Positions 42,053 through 50,056 of a stretch of 64,000 bases of DNA are shown here, piece by piece. This stretch comes from Thermoplasmatales archaeon I-plasma (lineage in GTDB: Archaea > Thermoplasmatota > Thermoplasmata > Thermoplasmatales > GCA-001856825). Position numbers and translations under genes: made by a program. Location: assembly GCA_001856825.1 (NCBI GenBank), contig ATMD01000002.1:62004-126003 (forward strand). The letters are read 5' to 3'. The notes below the pieces were generated by a model that saw nothing but the letters and a program-made list of their open reading frames with translations, was not told where the DNA came from and did not search any database. Every line of letters begins with the position of its first letter. Within the stretch, counting starts at the first letter, position 1.

Positions 42053-44428
42053 TTGGACTTGACAGAAAACAACAAATATGACAAAGTGAGCATTGAGGAG
42101 ACTTTCAAATCACTTTCTACAACTTCTGAAGGTCTTACAGAAGATGAAGCAGAGGAAAGACTGAAGAAGTTTGGACCAAATACAGTTCGGGACGAAAAAG
42201 AAAATCCCTTATTGAAGTTCTTGAAAAAATTCTGGGCTCCCGTACCGTGGATGCTGGAAATCACTGCAGTCATTACATTTCTTATAGGCAAAGCTATCGA
42301 TACCTACATCATAGTAACTCTCCTATTGTTCAACAGTTTTATAGGCTTCTTTCAGGAATCAAAGGCAGATAATGCGGTAGAATTATTGAGTCAAAAGCTG
42401 AACGTAAATTCAAGGGTTCTGAGGAACGGGAAATGGAAACAGTCACCAGCAGCTCAACTAGTTCCTGGAGACATAGTATACGTTAGGATGGGAGACGTCG
42501 TTCCTGCTGATCTCAAGATTGTAACAGGAGAAGTGTCGGTCGACCAATCACAGCTAACAGGGGAATCGATCCCAGTTAGGAGGATTGCAAATGAAGTTAT
42601 CTATTCGGGTTCTACATTAGAAAGGGGGGAGGCAAATTGCGTTGTTCTTTCAACTGGGGCCAATACTCTTTATGGGCAAACAGCAGAATTGGTGAAGAAG
42701 GCAAAATCAGAATCGCATCTGGAGAAACTCGTTCTAGGGATCGTGAAATACCTCGCAATTGTTGACGTAGCCCTTGTCATCTCACTCGTCGGTTTTTCCA
42801 TCGTCTTCAAAGTTTCATTGACCGAGGTGATCCCGTTTTCACTAGTAGTTCTAATTGCGTCTATTCCGGTTGCCCTACCGGCAACTTTCACTGTTGCCAC
42901 CACATATGGGGCAATAGACCTTTCAAAAAAGGGTGCTCTTGTGACAAAACTTAGCGCAGTGGAAGATGCAGCAACAATGGATTCAATTTGTTTTGACAAA
43001 ACTGGAACATTGACCCAGAACAAACTGACTGTATCAAACCCCATACCTTTCGGGATTTCTGTTCAAGAGCTCATTTCCTATGCAATGGTAGCTAGCAATG
43101 AATCAAGCTTGGATTCAATAGATTTGGCCATTATAGACTACGGGAAGAAGATAGGCGCTAGCACTGACAAATTCACTGTAAAAAAGTTTGTCCCGTTTGA
43201 TCCTTCGACCAAGAGAACAGAGTGCTTGATCGAGGTTGATGGGATGGAGATGCTGGTTGTTAAGGGAGCCCCGCAGGTCATAGTAGAAATGCTTGAGCCA
43301 GGGAGGGCGAAAGAAGTCTCTGAGCAAATAACTTCGCTTGCGGTGAGGGGGTATAGGTCAATCCTTGTTGGCATTTCTAGCGAAGGAAAGAAGCAGATAT
43401 CTGGCATAATACCGCTTCGTGATCCTCCTCTGCCTGATTCAGCTGACCTGATAAAGAAACTACAGTCCCTTGGTCTGAAACCAAGGATGATAACAGGCGA
43501 TTCAGAACCCATTGCAAGGGAGATTTCGAAGGAAGTAGGCATAGGAGACAAGATCTGCAGAATTTCGAAAATAAGGAATGATGGAATGGACATAGATGAG
43601 TGCGATGCATTCGCAGAGGTCCTTCCTGAGGACAAATTCTTCATTGTGAAATCACTACAGAAAAAACATCACATTACTGGAATGACGGGGGATGGTGTTA
43701 ACGATGCCCCTGCCTTGAAGCAGGCCGAGGTTGGTATCGCCGTCTCATCTGCTACCGACGTTGCAAAGGCATCTGCTAGCATAGTCCTTACACATAAGGG
43801 GCTGCTAGACATCGTATATACTGTTGAGGACGGCAGGAAGATATTTCAGAGGATGCTAACTTATACCCTGAACAAGATAATCAAGACAATTCAGGTTGTG
43901 ATTTTCCTTACCGTATCATTCTTCATCTTCAGGTTCTTTGTGACAACGCCTTTTGACATCATCCTGCTGATATTTGCAAACGACTTCGTGACAATGTCCA
44001 TAGCAACAGATAATGTTAGACCGTCCTCAAGACCCGAAAGGTGGAATGTTAAGTCCCTTCTGGGATCATCAGTCATGCTAGGTATTCTCATAGTTGTAGA
44101 ATCGTTCGCCGCCCTACTAGTCGCACTCAGGCTAGGATTGACTCACAATCAAATTGACACATTCATATTCGATCTACTGGTGTTTTCAGGCCTCTTTACA
44201 GTATACATGGTAAGGGAAAGGGGGAGATTCTGGAATTCCACGCCTGGAAAGTGGCTTATGATTACCACCGTTGCAGATATAGCGATTGTGTCATTGATAT
44301 CGTGGCTTGGAATCCTGGTAACCCCTATAGGAATTGCGTACGTTGCCGTGTCACTTGGGATAGCTTTCGTTTCCATGGCTGCAATAGATGAAATTAAAGG
44401 TATCATCTTCAGGCATTACAGAATATGA
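42053..44428 (+). CDS. Plasma-membrane proton-exporting P-type ATPase (P3A)
   Basis: Proton pump of 791 residues. N-terminal cation-ATPase domain GLTEDEAEERLKKFGPNTV, A-domain LTGES (168-172), M4 motif IASIPVALPATFTVA (269-282), phosphorylation site CFDKTGTLTQN (Asp315), hinge MTGDGVNDAPALKQAEVGIAVSSATDVAKASASIVLT, and paired C-terminal helices. IPVALPA without extra metal ligands and the short C-terminus mark the P3A H+-ATPase group known from Thermoplasmatales. It exports protons to keep the cytoplasm near neutral. TTG start at 42053; TTG 42059 is possible. A second transporter block follows. Confidence 0.93.
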   Translation: MDLTENNKYDKVSIEETFKSLSTTSEGLTEDEAEERLKKFGPNTVRDEKENPLLKFLKKFWAPVPWMLEITAVITFLIGKAIDTYIIVTLLLFNSFIGFFQESKADNAVELLSQKLNVNSRVLRNGKWKQSPAAQLVPGDIVYVRMGDVVPADLKIVTGEVSVDQSQLTGESIPVRRIANEVIYSGSTLERGEANCVVLSTGANTLYGQTAELVKKAKSESHLEKLVLGIVKYLAIVDVALVISLVGFSIVFKVSLTEVIPFSLVVLIASIPVALPATFTVATTYGAIDLSKKGALVTKLSAVEDAATMDSICFDKTGTLTQNKLTVSNPIPFGISVQELISYAMVASNESSLDSIDLAIIDYGKKIGASTDKFTVKKFVPFDPSTKRTECLIEVDGMEMLVVKGAPQVIVEMLEPGRAKEVSEQITSLAVRGYRSILVGISSEGKKQISGIIPLRDPPLPDSADLIKKLQSLGLKPRMITGDSEPIAREISKEVGIGDKICRISKIRNDGMDIDECDAFAEVLPEDKFFIVKSLQKKHHITGMTGDGVNDAPALKQAEVGIAVSSATDVAKASASIVLTHKGLLDIVYTVEDGRKIFQRMLTYTLNKIIKTIQVVIFLTVSFFIFRFFVTTPFDIILLIFANDFVTMSIATDNVRPSSRPERWNVKSLLGSSVMLGILIVVESFAALLVALRLGLTHNQIDTFIFDLLVFSGLFTVYMVRERGRFWNSTPGKWLMITTVADIAIVSLISWLGILVTPIGIAYVAVSLGIAFVSMAAIDEIKGIIFRHYRI

Positions 44429-44559
44429 ATCTGGTAATTTTGTGTAAAAATTGAGAATGGGAGAAGGCGCAAATCAATATTATATATGGATTTCATCTCC
44501 AGTTAGCAAGTATTCTGATACAGCGCAAGAATAATAACTGACTTGGGATTAATGCTTGC

Positions 44560-45786
44560 TTGATTACAATAGACGAGCTGCTATTACTATTGGCAGTTAT
44601 TATGCTGCTAGGTTTCGTTGGGGAAATAGCGTTCAGGAAGAAGAGGATACCTGACATGCTGCTTCTGTTACTCATAGGGATAGTTATTCACTACACTGGG
44701 ATCATACCAGTGGTATACCTATCAATAATGAAAGACCTGCTTGGATTTGTAGGCACCGTCGCCCTGATATTCATTGTTTTTGGGGGGGTATTGAAGCTTG
44801 ATCTAGAGAAGTTTGGAAAATCCGTTCCAAAAGGAATTGCAATGGCATCTGCAGACCTCATCTTTGTGATCGGCATTCTCACTCCCCTGCTATATTTCTT
44901 CTTCAAGATTCCTTTCATAGACTCTCTCCTGCTTGCTACTGTCCTGAGCGAGACTTCTGTCACTTTCATAGTCCCTCTTATTGCTAGGGTGAACCTTAAT
45001 GAAAACATAAAACACACAGTGGAAGTTGAAACAATAATGAATTCAATTATGAACATCATAGTTGTCCTTCTCATTCTCAGTGTAATGAATCAGCAGTTCA
45101 CGATAGCCGGCACGGCAGGTTATCTCTTCGGGAGCATATCGGAATCCCTTGTACTTGGAGGGGTTGTTGGAATCGTTTGGCTCGTAGTCCTCAGGCAGGC
45201 TCTTACTCCTCACTATTATATAGCCACCATAGCAATACTTCTTGCCCTATGGGGTGTCTCTGATTACCTCGGTGCTTCAGCAATACTTACTGTTTTCCTG
45301 TTCTCGGTTATAATCACCAATTCCGTCCCAGTTTCTAAAATAATCAAGATCTCTGGCAGCATCAACAACGAGTCCCTGTCATACTTTAACCAGGAAATCA
45401 CATTCTTCGTACTTACGCTCTTCTACGTCTATATCGGTATATTGGTAAATATTTTCGATTTCGGCGGGATAATAATAGCTGCAATTCTCGTCGCCATACT
45501 TGTTCCTATAAGATTCCTGGAAGTATATTCTGTACAGGGAATGACAAAATGGTTCGGGAAGGATACTGCAATTGTGTCTTCCTTTGTACAGAGAGGTTCT
45601 ACGGTTATCGTTATCGCAGGCGTTTTGCTTTCAACCGACCCGAAGGTATTCAACCTTTATGGCAACATACTCTTCTACACTGTAATATTCTCCATACTTG
45701 CGGGATCCATTATATTTTCAGCTCTATCTAGAAAGTACGTCCCCGCGGCAACATCCGCTCCAAAAGAGGTTCCTGAAAATCACTGA
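44560..45786 (+). CDS. CPA1 (NhaP-like) cation/proton antiporter with altered ion-site motif
   Basis: A 408-residue membrane protein with about 12-13 helices. MLLGFVGEIAFRKKRIPDMLLLLLIGIVI is the family N-terminus. The core reads LLATVLSETSVTFIVPLIARVNLNENIKHTVEVETIMNSIMNIIVV; in NhaP relatives the corresponding E-S-x-x-N-D ends in an ion-binding Asp, here Ser162 (codon TCA). The fold is clear but ion selectivity may be changed. TTG start; TATTATATATGG about 70 nt upstream is a likely TATA box. It lies between the proton ATPase and a second antiporter, an ion-homeostasis island. Confidence 0.85.
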   Translation: MITIDELLLLLAVIMLLGFVGEIAFRKKRIPDMLLLLLIGIVIHYTGIIPVVYLSIMKDLLGFVGTVALIFIVFGGVLKLDLEKFGKSVPKGIAMASADLIFVIGILTPLLYFFFKIPFIDSLLLATVLSETSVTFIVPLIARVNLNENIKHTVEVETIMNSIMNIIVVLLILSVMNQQFTIAGTAGYLFGSISESLVLGGVVGIVWLVVLRQALTPHYYIATIAILLALWGVSDYLGASAILTVFLFSVIITNSVPVSKIIKISGSINNESLSYFNQEITFFVLTLFYVYIGILVNIFDFGGIIIAAILVAILVPIRFLEVYSVQGMTKWFGKDTAIVSSFVQRGSTVIVIAGVLLSTDPKVFNLYGNILFYTVIFSILAGSIIFSALSRKYVPAATSAPKEVPENH

Positions 45787-45855
45787 GGTGGATGATGTTA
45801 AGAATGACAGGATGAAATAAGAATAGTTTATATTCAATGTAGTTTAGGTATTCTG

Positions 45856-47021
45856 ATGCTTGACCTGATAACATCAATCCTGCTATTACTGATAGTTGCA
45901 ATAGGATTAGGTCAGCTTTTCAACTTTTTCTCTCCCTTCCCGAGATCGTGGGAGCCATTCTGGCCGGGATACTGCTGGGACCCGCGGTGTCGGGCATAAT
46001 AATCCCTTCCTCCAACCTATCCACAATAAGCACTCTGGCTCTCTTCTTCATTATCCTCCAGATAGGTGTTGAAGCCTCCTCAGACATTTTCTCAAAGAAC
46101 ATACGATATGTTACCGGATTTGCAGTAACGTCGTTCATCGTTCCGTTCTTGGTCATGTCCATTGTATCTATCTTCGCTTTTAAGCTCCCATATCTGGAAG
46201 CTGTAAGCACTTCGCTTGCGGTGAGCATTCCATCCATCTCTATAACATCAGTGTTACTTGTCCAGTCTGGTCTTATCAGGACGGAAGACGGCTTCAGGCT
46301 CCTTGGGGGCGTCGCGATGAGCGATGCAGTTGCGTTCATCATCCTTGTCTCATTTCACCGTGCAGCATCAACCGTAGCCATCGATTCTGCTTTGCTAGCG
46401 GCCTTCGTGATAGCGTTGTACTTCCTAGACATGTACCTGAAGACAAAGTCAGACTTCCTGATTCGCAGATTTGACATGTTCAGCAGGAGGGGAAGGGAGG
46501 GGATAATCTTTGCAGGCGTTATACTGATGGGACTCGCTGCATCCGTGCTCTTTGAATATATAGGCATAACCTTCGTCCTCGGCGCATTCTTCTCGGGGTT
46601 GATAATCCATCAAAACACCTTCGGCGAACATACTTACGGAATTCTAAAGAGAACTTTCCAGCGTATTAACAGCAGTTTCTTCGTTCCCCTCTTCTTCAGC
46701 ATCTCAGGTCTCGAAGTGTCAATAATTCCATTTTACACCGTTCCCTACCTGCTGGTGCTTTTACTGATTACAACGATCATAGGCGGTTTTGCAGCATATA
46801 AATTCTCTAAGAGGTATATGAAAAGCATAAAGCCTACCGTGTCCCTCGGCATTTTCGGCGTAAGGGGTGCAGTTGGGATCATAATAGCTTCCATCGCTCT
46901 TTCTAAAGGTTTCATAAACAACACTTATTATTCAGTGGCTGTAATTGCAACAGTGATAATGGCAATTGTATTCACCTTCGTCTTTCAGCGATCCATTGAA
47001 GATAAAATGAGATTTTCATGA
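45856..47021 (+). CDS. Kef/CPA2-type cation/proton antiporter, apparent one-base frame break near the start
   Basis: The called ORF begins at GTG 45948, mid-motif. ATG 45856, with GTTTATATTC about 25 nt upstream, opens MLDLITSILLLLIVAIGLGQLFNFF, a typical first helix, and then runs out of frame. Adding one T to the TTTTT run at 45925-45929 gives ...GQLFNFFLSLPEIVGAILAGILLGP, the normal antiporter N-terminus (LPxxVGxILAGxLLGP). The rest is intact: SIPSISITSVLLVQSGL, then GGVAMSDAVAFIIL with the ion-binding Asp, and FGVRGAVGIIIASIALSKG. No C-terminal TrkA domain. If the break is real the protein lacks helix 1. Confidence 0.78.
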
Positions 47022-47344
47022 AGGCAGCTTTTCAATTCTAGATTTGTACCGTGAGTGCTACTTATCATCTATGGACGTCTGAAATTCAATTATACTTTTT
47101 GATGTAGGAAACCGCGATAGTAAGTCGAATTTTAGCACACAACTAACCATATTCCTGATAATGGAGTGCTGTTAGTATCGTCTATCACGTTTAGGTCTTT
47201 TTCATTAGGTACCCTAGGATTTACACGTTTGGCAAGAAAAGTCAGTCTTTCAAGCCACATTAAGGAACGTCAGAGGTTGGACAAGATATCATACTTCGCA
47301 CCACATAACAATTCATAACCTGTCATCGCAGAATCAAAGAATAA
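47022..47344. other. Intergenic region, nothing recognised
   Basis: About 320 nt between the antiporter gene and the minus-strand ABC-2 exporter operon. I find no convincing ORF, RNA gene or repeat. Stops are frequent in all frames I read. Confidence 0.5.
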
Positions 47345-47374
47345 AATAATTAGAAAAAGGGGAGGTAATCTCCC
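47345..47374 (-). terminator. Hairpin plus T tract terminating the ABC-2 exporter operon
   Basis: On the minus strand, 19 nt after the permease stop, GGGAG-ATTAC-CTCCC forms a 5-bp G/C stem, followed directly by CCTTTTTCTAATTATTTT. Looks like a stem-loop terminator with a T-rich tail. Confidence 0.65.
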
Positions 47375-47392
47375 AGACTACCTCGACTGCCC

Positions 47393-48211
47393 TCAATCCC
47401 TGATTTCCTTCTCGACAAGATAGTATGTCAACAGTAGAAGACCTGCTGCTAGGGCTGCAAGTGCCCCGAGCCACCTTCCTTCCTGAACCCACTGGGAGGA
47501 TGTCAAGCTTCCATTGATGATTACTGTCCTAATCGCTTCCGCTGACCAAGAAACTGGATTGTACTGGGCAATGTTTCCTAGCCAGTCTGCCATCATCGCC
47601 TTTGAGAACATTGCATAGCTTACAAACATAAGAGGCAGATTGACAAGGTTGACGATTCCGAATATTGATTGCATGTTTGTCATTCTGGTGGCTATGACGC
47701 TGAAAATTGACGAGAATATGAATGCTATAAGGATTATTGCAGTTGCCATTACCAGGACGTCCACTATGGTAAAACCATGCACGAATTTCAGCCCGTTTGG
47801 AATGAGGTAAGCCGCAACCACTAGGATCACTACCTGTGGCAGTATTCTGATCACCGACGATATGATCTTGGAGAAAACTATGGAACTTCTCCTTATAGGG
47901 GAAGAAAGGAATCGACCCATAGGACCAAGTCTCCTGTCGAATATGATCTGTGTTCCGGCAAACATGGCAGTGAATAGACCCATCGTGGTCAAGACACCAC
48001 CGACTATGTAAGTGATATAGTTCGGTGCACCATCAAGCAAAAAGCTAGCTGCGGCGCTTCCAGAGGGGCCCGACAGGAATTTCGTGATATCAAAGGCACT
48101 TCCAAAGAGAGCAATCCAGAATATCGGTTGTATGAGTCCCGTGAAGAAGAACGTTGGGTTTCTTACCCACTTCTTCAGTTCCCTGACTGTCAATGGCCAA
48201 AGACCGCTCAT
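47393..48211 (-). CDS. ABC-2 type exporter permease
   Basis: A 272-residue DrrB-like permease with six helices. WPLTVRELKKWVRNPTFFFTGLIQPIFWIALFG is the ABC-2 N-terminus; FDRRLGPMGRFLSSPIRRSSIVFSKIIS is the cytoplasmic loop conserved in this family, and NLPLMFVSYAMFSKAMMADWLGNIAQYNPVSWSAEAIR precedes the last helix. Overlaps the ATPase gene by 4 nt. Exports a hydrophobic compound such as a drug or lipid; substrate unknown. Confidence 0.92.
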   Translation of the reverse strand: MSGLWPLTVRELKKWVRNPTFFFTGLIQPIFWIALFGSAFDITKFLSGPSGSAAASFLLDGAPNYITYIVGGVLTTMGLFTAMFAGTQIIFDRRLGPMGRFLSSPIRRSSIVFSKIISSVIRILPQVVILVVAAYLIPNGLKFVHGFTIVDVLVMATAIILIAFIFSSIFSVIATRMTNMQSIFGIVNLVNLPLMFVSYAMFSKAMMADWLGNIAQYNPVSWSAEAIRTVIINGSLTSSQWVQEGRWLGALAALAAGLLLLTYYLVEKEIRD

Positions 48212-49209
48212 TGTCTCGCCCTCCTTAAGTTCATAGCAGTTTTCATTCTATCCATCCCACCTTCTTCATCCCTTATTGATCTTCCTGTGTATTCCAGGAA
48301 GACCTCGTCAAGAGATGGTTTCTGGACTGTGAGCTTTATTGTGGAAAGCTCGTGCTGCGATATGAAATTTATAACCCTTGGAAGTGCTTCATCCGCATTA
48401 TCGACTTTTATCTTTACTGTATTGGGCCCTGCATCCACGACTTCAATCACTCCCGGAACTGTCTTCATGAGGTCTGCAGATTTCTGGTCCGTTAATGTCA
48501 TCGTTATTATGTCTCCCTTAAGAGACGCCTTGAGTTCGGACGGACTTCCTGTTATCAGCACCTTTCCGTGGTCTATTATAGACACCTTTCCAGCGAGTGC
48601 ATCTATCTCTTCCAAATAATGGGAGGTGAGTATTATGGTCACGTTCAGTTTCTGCTGGATTTCTCTAACATAGTTCCACATTTGTGTCCTTGTCTGAATG
48701 TCCAGTCCTAATGTCGGTTCGTCAAGGAACAGTATCCTTGGCTCGTGGACCAGCCCTATTATCAATTCTAGTCTTTTCCTCATTCCACCAGAATAAGTCC
48801 TTACCAACCTGTCCGCGGCATCCTCAAGCTCTACCAGCTTCAGCAGCCTGCCTATGTTCTCTTTGGCCTTCGCCTTGGGCACATCGTAGAACTGCGAGAC
48901 CATCATTATGTTCTCCCTTCCTGTCAGGTCCTCGTCAGCAGTGAAGTCCTGAGGAACCACTCCGATCAGCCTCCTTACGGCAAGTGAGTCTCTTACTATA
49001 TCAAAACCACCCACTGTTGCTGATCCACCTGTAGGTGCAATCCTAGTTATCAGCATGTTGATAGTTGTTGTCTTTCCGGCTCCGTTAGGCCCAGCCAATC
49101 CATAAATTTCCCCCTCTCTAATGGATATGTTTAGGTCTGATACCGCCTTTATGTTTCCATTGTAGACTTTTGTCAAGTTTTTGGTTTCTATTATTGTTCC
49201 ATCCATCAT
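48208..49209 (-). CDS. ABC exporter ATPase, DrrA-like
   Basis: A 333-residue daunorubicin-resistance type ATPase. Walker A GPNGAGKTTT (about 36-45), Q-loop VVPQD, signature YSGGMRKRLEL, Walker B ILFLDEPTLGLD, H-loop LTSHYLEEID, then a C-terminal extension (about 220-333) with VQKPSLDEVFLEYTGRSIRDEEG, the conserved DrrA tail. Sits between the PadR-like regulator and the permease with 4-nt overlaps on both sides, so the three genes form one operon. Confidence 0.94.
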   Translation of the reverse strand: MMDGTIIETKNLTKVYNGNIKAVSDLNISIREGEIYGLAGPNGAGKTTTINMLITRIAPTGGSATVGGFDIVRDSLAVRRLIGVVPQDFTADEDLTGRENIMMVSQFYDVPKAKAKENIGRLLKLVELEDAADRLVRTYSGGMRKRLELIIGLVHEPRILFLDEPTLGLDIQTRTQMWNYVREIQQKLNVTIILTSHYLEEIDALAGKVSIIDHGKVLITGSPSELKASLKGDIITMTLTDQKSADLMKTVPGVIEVVDAGPNTVKIKVDNADEALPRVINFISQHELSTIKLTVQKPSLDEVFLEYTGRSIRDEEGGMDRMKTAMNLRRARQ

Positions 49210-49742
49210 TTCACCTCTTGCGCTTGAACGAGTTTTTCTCTTTCTTCCCTGAGGATCTTGATTGTTTTTTCGAGCTCTAGTTCATAGTTCAACAAAAACG
49301 CCTCATACTTCTTCTGACTTTCAGTCCCCTCCCTTATGCTCTTCAGGTTCTCTACGAGGGAATCTGCAGTGTGCTGGGCAGAGGCGAGAATAAATCTTGA
49401 CCTTTCCTCCGGGCTCATTGAATCCATCCACAACTTTCCCATGAACCGCGATATTGGAGATCGTTCAAAGTGCCTCTCCTTAATCTTTGAGACGAAGTTC
49501 CTGCCCTTGTCTGTTATCTCATACATTACTTTGCCGTCCTTTTCGTGCCTTGTTATCAGTCCCTTTCTTCTCATCCCGTGTAGAATTGGATAGATGGAAC
49601 CTGCACTTGGCTTCCAAGCTCCCTCTGTTCTTTCGTATATCTTATTTGCAACCTGGTTTCCGTAGATGGGTGCTTCATTTACCATTGAAAGTACTATGAA
49701 GAAGATGATACCTCTATTCCATCTACCCTCTTCGGGTGCCAT
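49206..49742 (-). CDS. PadR-family transcription regulator
   Basis: A 178-residue PadR regulator. The winged helix is IFFIVLSMVNEAPIYGNQVANKIYERTEGAWKPSAGSIYPILHGMRRKGLITRHEKDGKVMYEITDKGRNFV; a C-terminal helical dimerisation region follows. The ORF track starts at 49790, but that leader (MIIEIDIVICNDALTS) is the operator DNA itself; ATG 49742 (MAPEEGRWNRG) gives the family start and has a TATA-like TTATATG about 20 nt upstream. Likely represses its own exporter operon and is released by the exported compound. Confidence 0.88.
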   Translation of the reverse strand: MAPEEGRWNRGIIFFIVLSMVNEAPIYGNQVANKIYERTEGAWKPSAGSIYPILHGMRRKGLITRHEKDGKVMYEITDKGRNFVSKIKERHFERSPISRFMGKLWMDSMSPEERSRFILASAQHTADSLVENLKSIREGTESQKKYEAFLLNYELELEKTIKILREEREKLVQAQEVK

Positions 49743-49754
49743 ACTCGTAAGTGC

Positions 49755-49785
49755 ATCGTTACATATAACGATATCGATTTCGATA
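49755..49785. promoter_or_regulatory. PadR operator/promoter: two abutting palindromes
   Basis: On the minus strand TATCGAAATCGATA is followed at once by TCGTTATATGTAACGA. The second, with its flanking A/T pair, is an 18-nt near-perfect palindrome (49755-49772) whose centre TTATAT is the predicted TATA box of the padR gene; the first (49772-49785) has 6-bp arms TATCGA/TCGATA. Binding here would block TBP, a direct autorepression design. Confidence 0.7.
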
Positions 49786-49823
49786 ATCATCCCGAGAATG
49801 CCTATCTTTCTAGTTTCAAAGGT

Positions 49824-49903
49824 AATGTGTTGGGTCTAATTAAACACATTCCAGAACAGAAATTAATTCTATGGTGGCGTGATTTTTGTCCTTTCTGGAA
49901 TGT
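49824..49903. repeat. Nested inverted repeats between padR and GH15 genes
   Basis: AATGTGTT (49824-49831) and AACACATT (49843-49850) form 8-bp arms, resembling the ATGT-N-ACAT form of PadR sites. Overlapping the second arm, ACATTCCAGAA (49846-49856) is repeated inverted as TTCTGGAATGT (49893-49903), 11-bp perfect arms around 36 nt. The arrangement suggests looping regulation or alternative RNA structures. Function is inferred. Confidence 0.5.
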
Positions 49904-50056
49904 TGAACAATCCACCAATGTGTGGGAGGGATAGGAAAATGGGCAAGACTTTTTAACTGGTTCCAAGGAGCCTACATTCCCCGTTCAGCCTCAGGAAAAA
50001 TTGTACTATGGTGAACCCTTCGGGAAATATTTAAAGGAAGATTTGGTTAATGTAAG

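Noticed and set aside
43138-43644. 168-residue minus-strand ORF inside the proton ATPase gene
   Set aside because: Shadow of conserved P-type ATPase N and P domains.
47022-47344. Degraded gene between the antiporter and exporter operons
   Set aside because: No frame gave a recognisable protein fragment, so I leave it as unassigned intergenic DNA.
49743-49790. First 16 codons of the padR ORF as coding
   Set aside because: They translate the palindromic operator and TATA box; ATG 49742 fits the family N-terminus.
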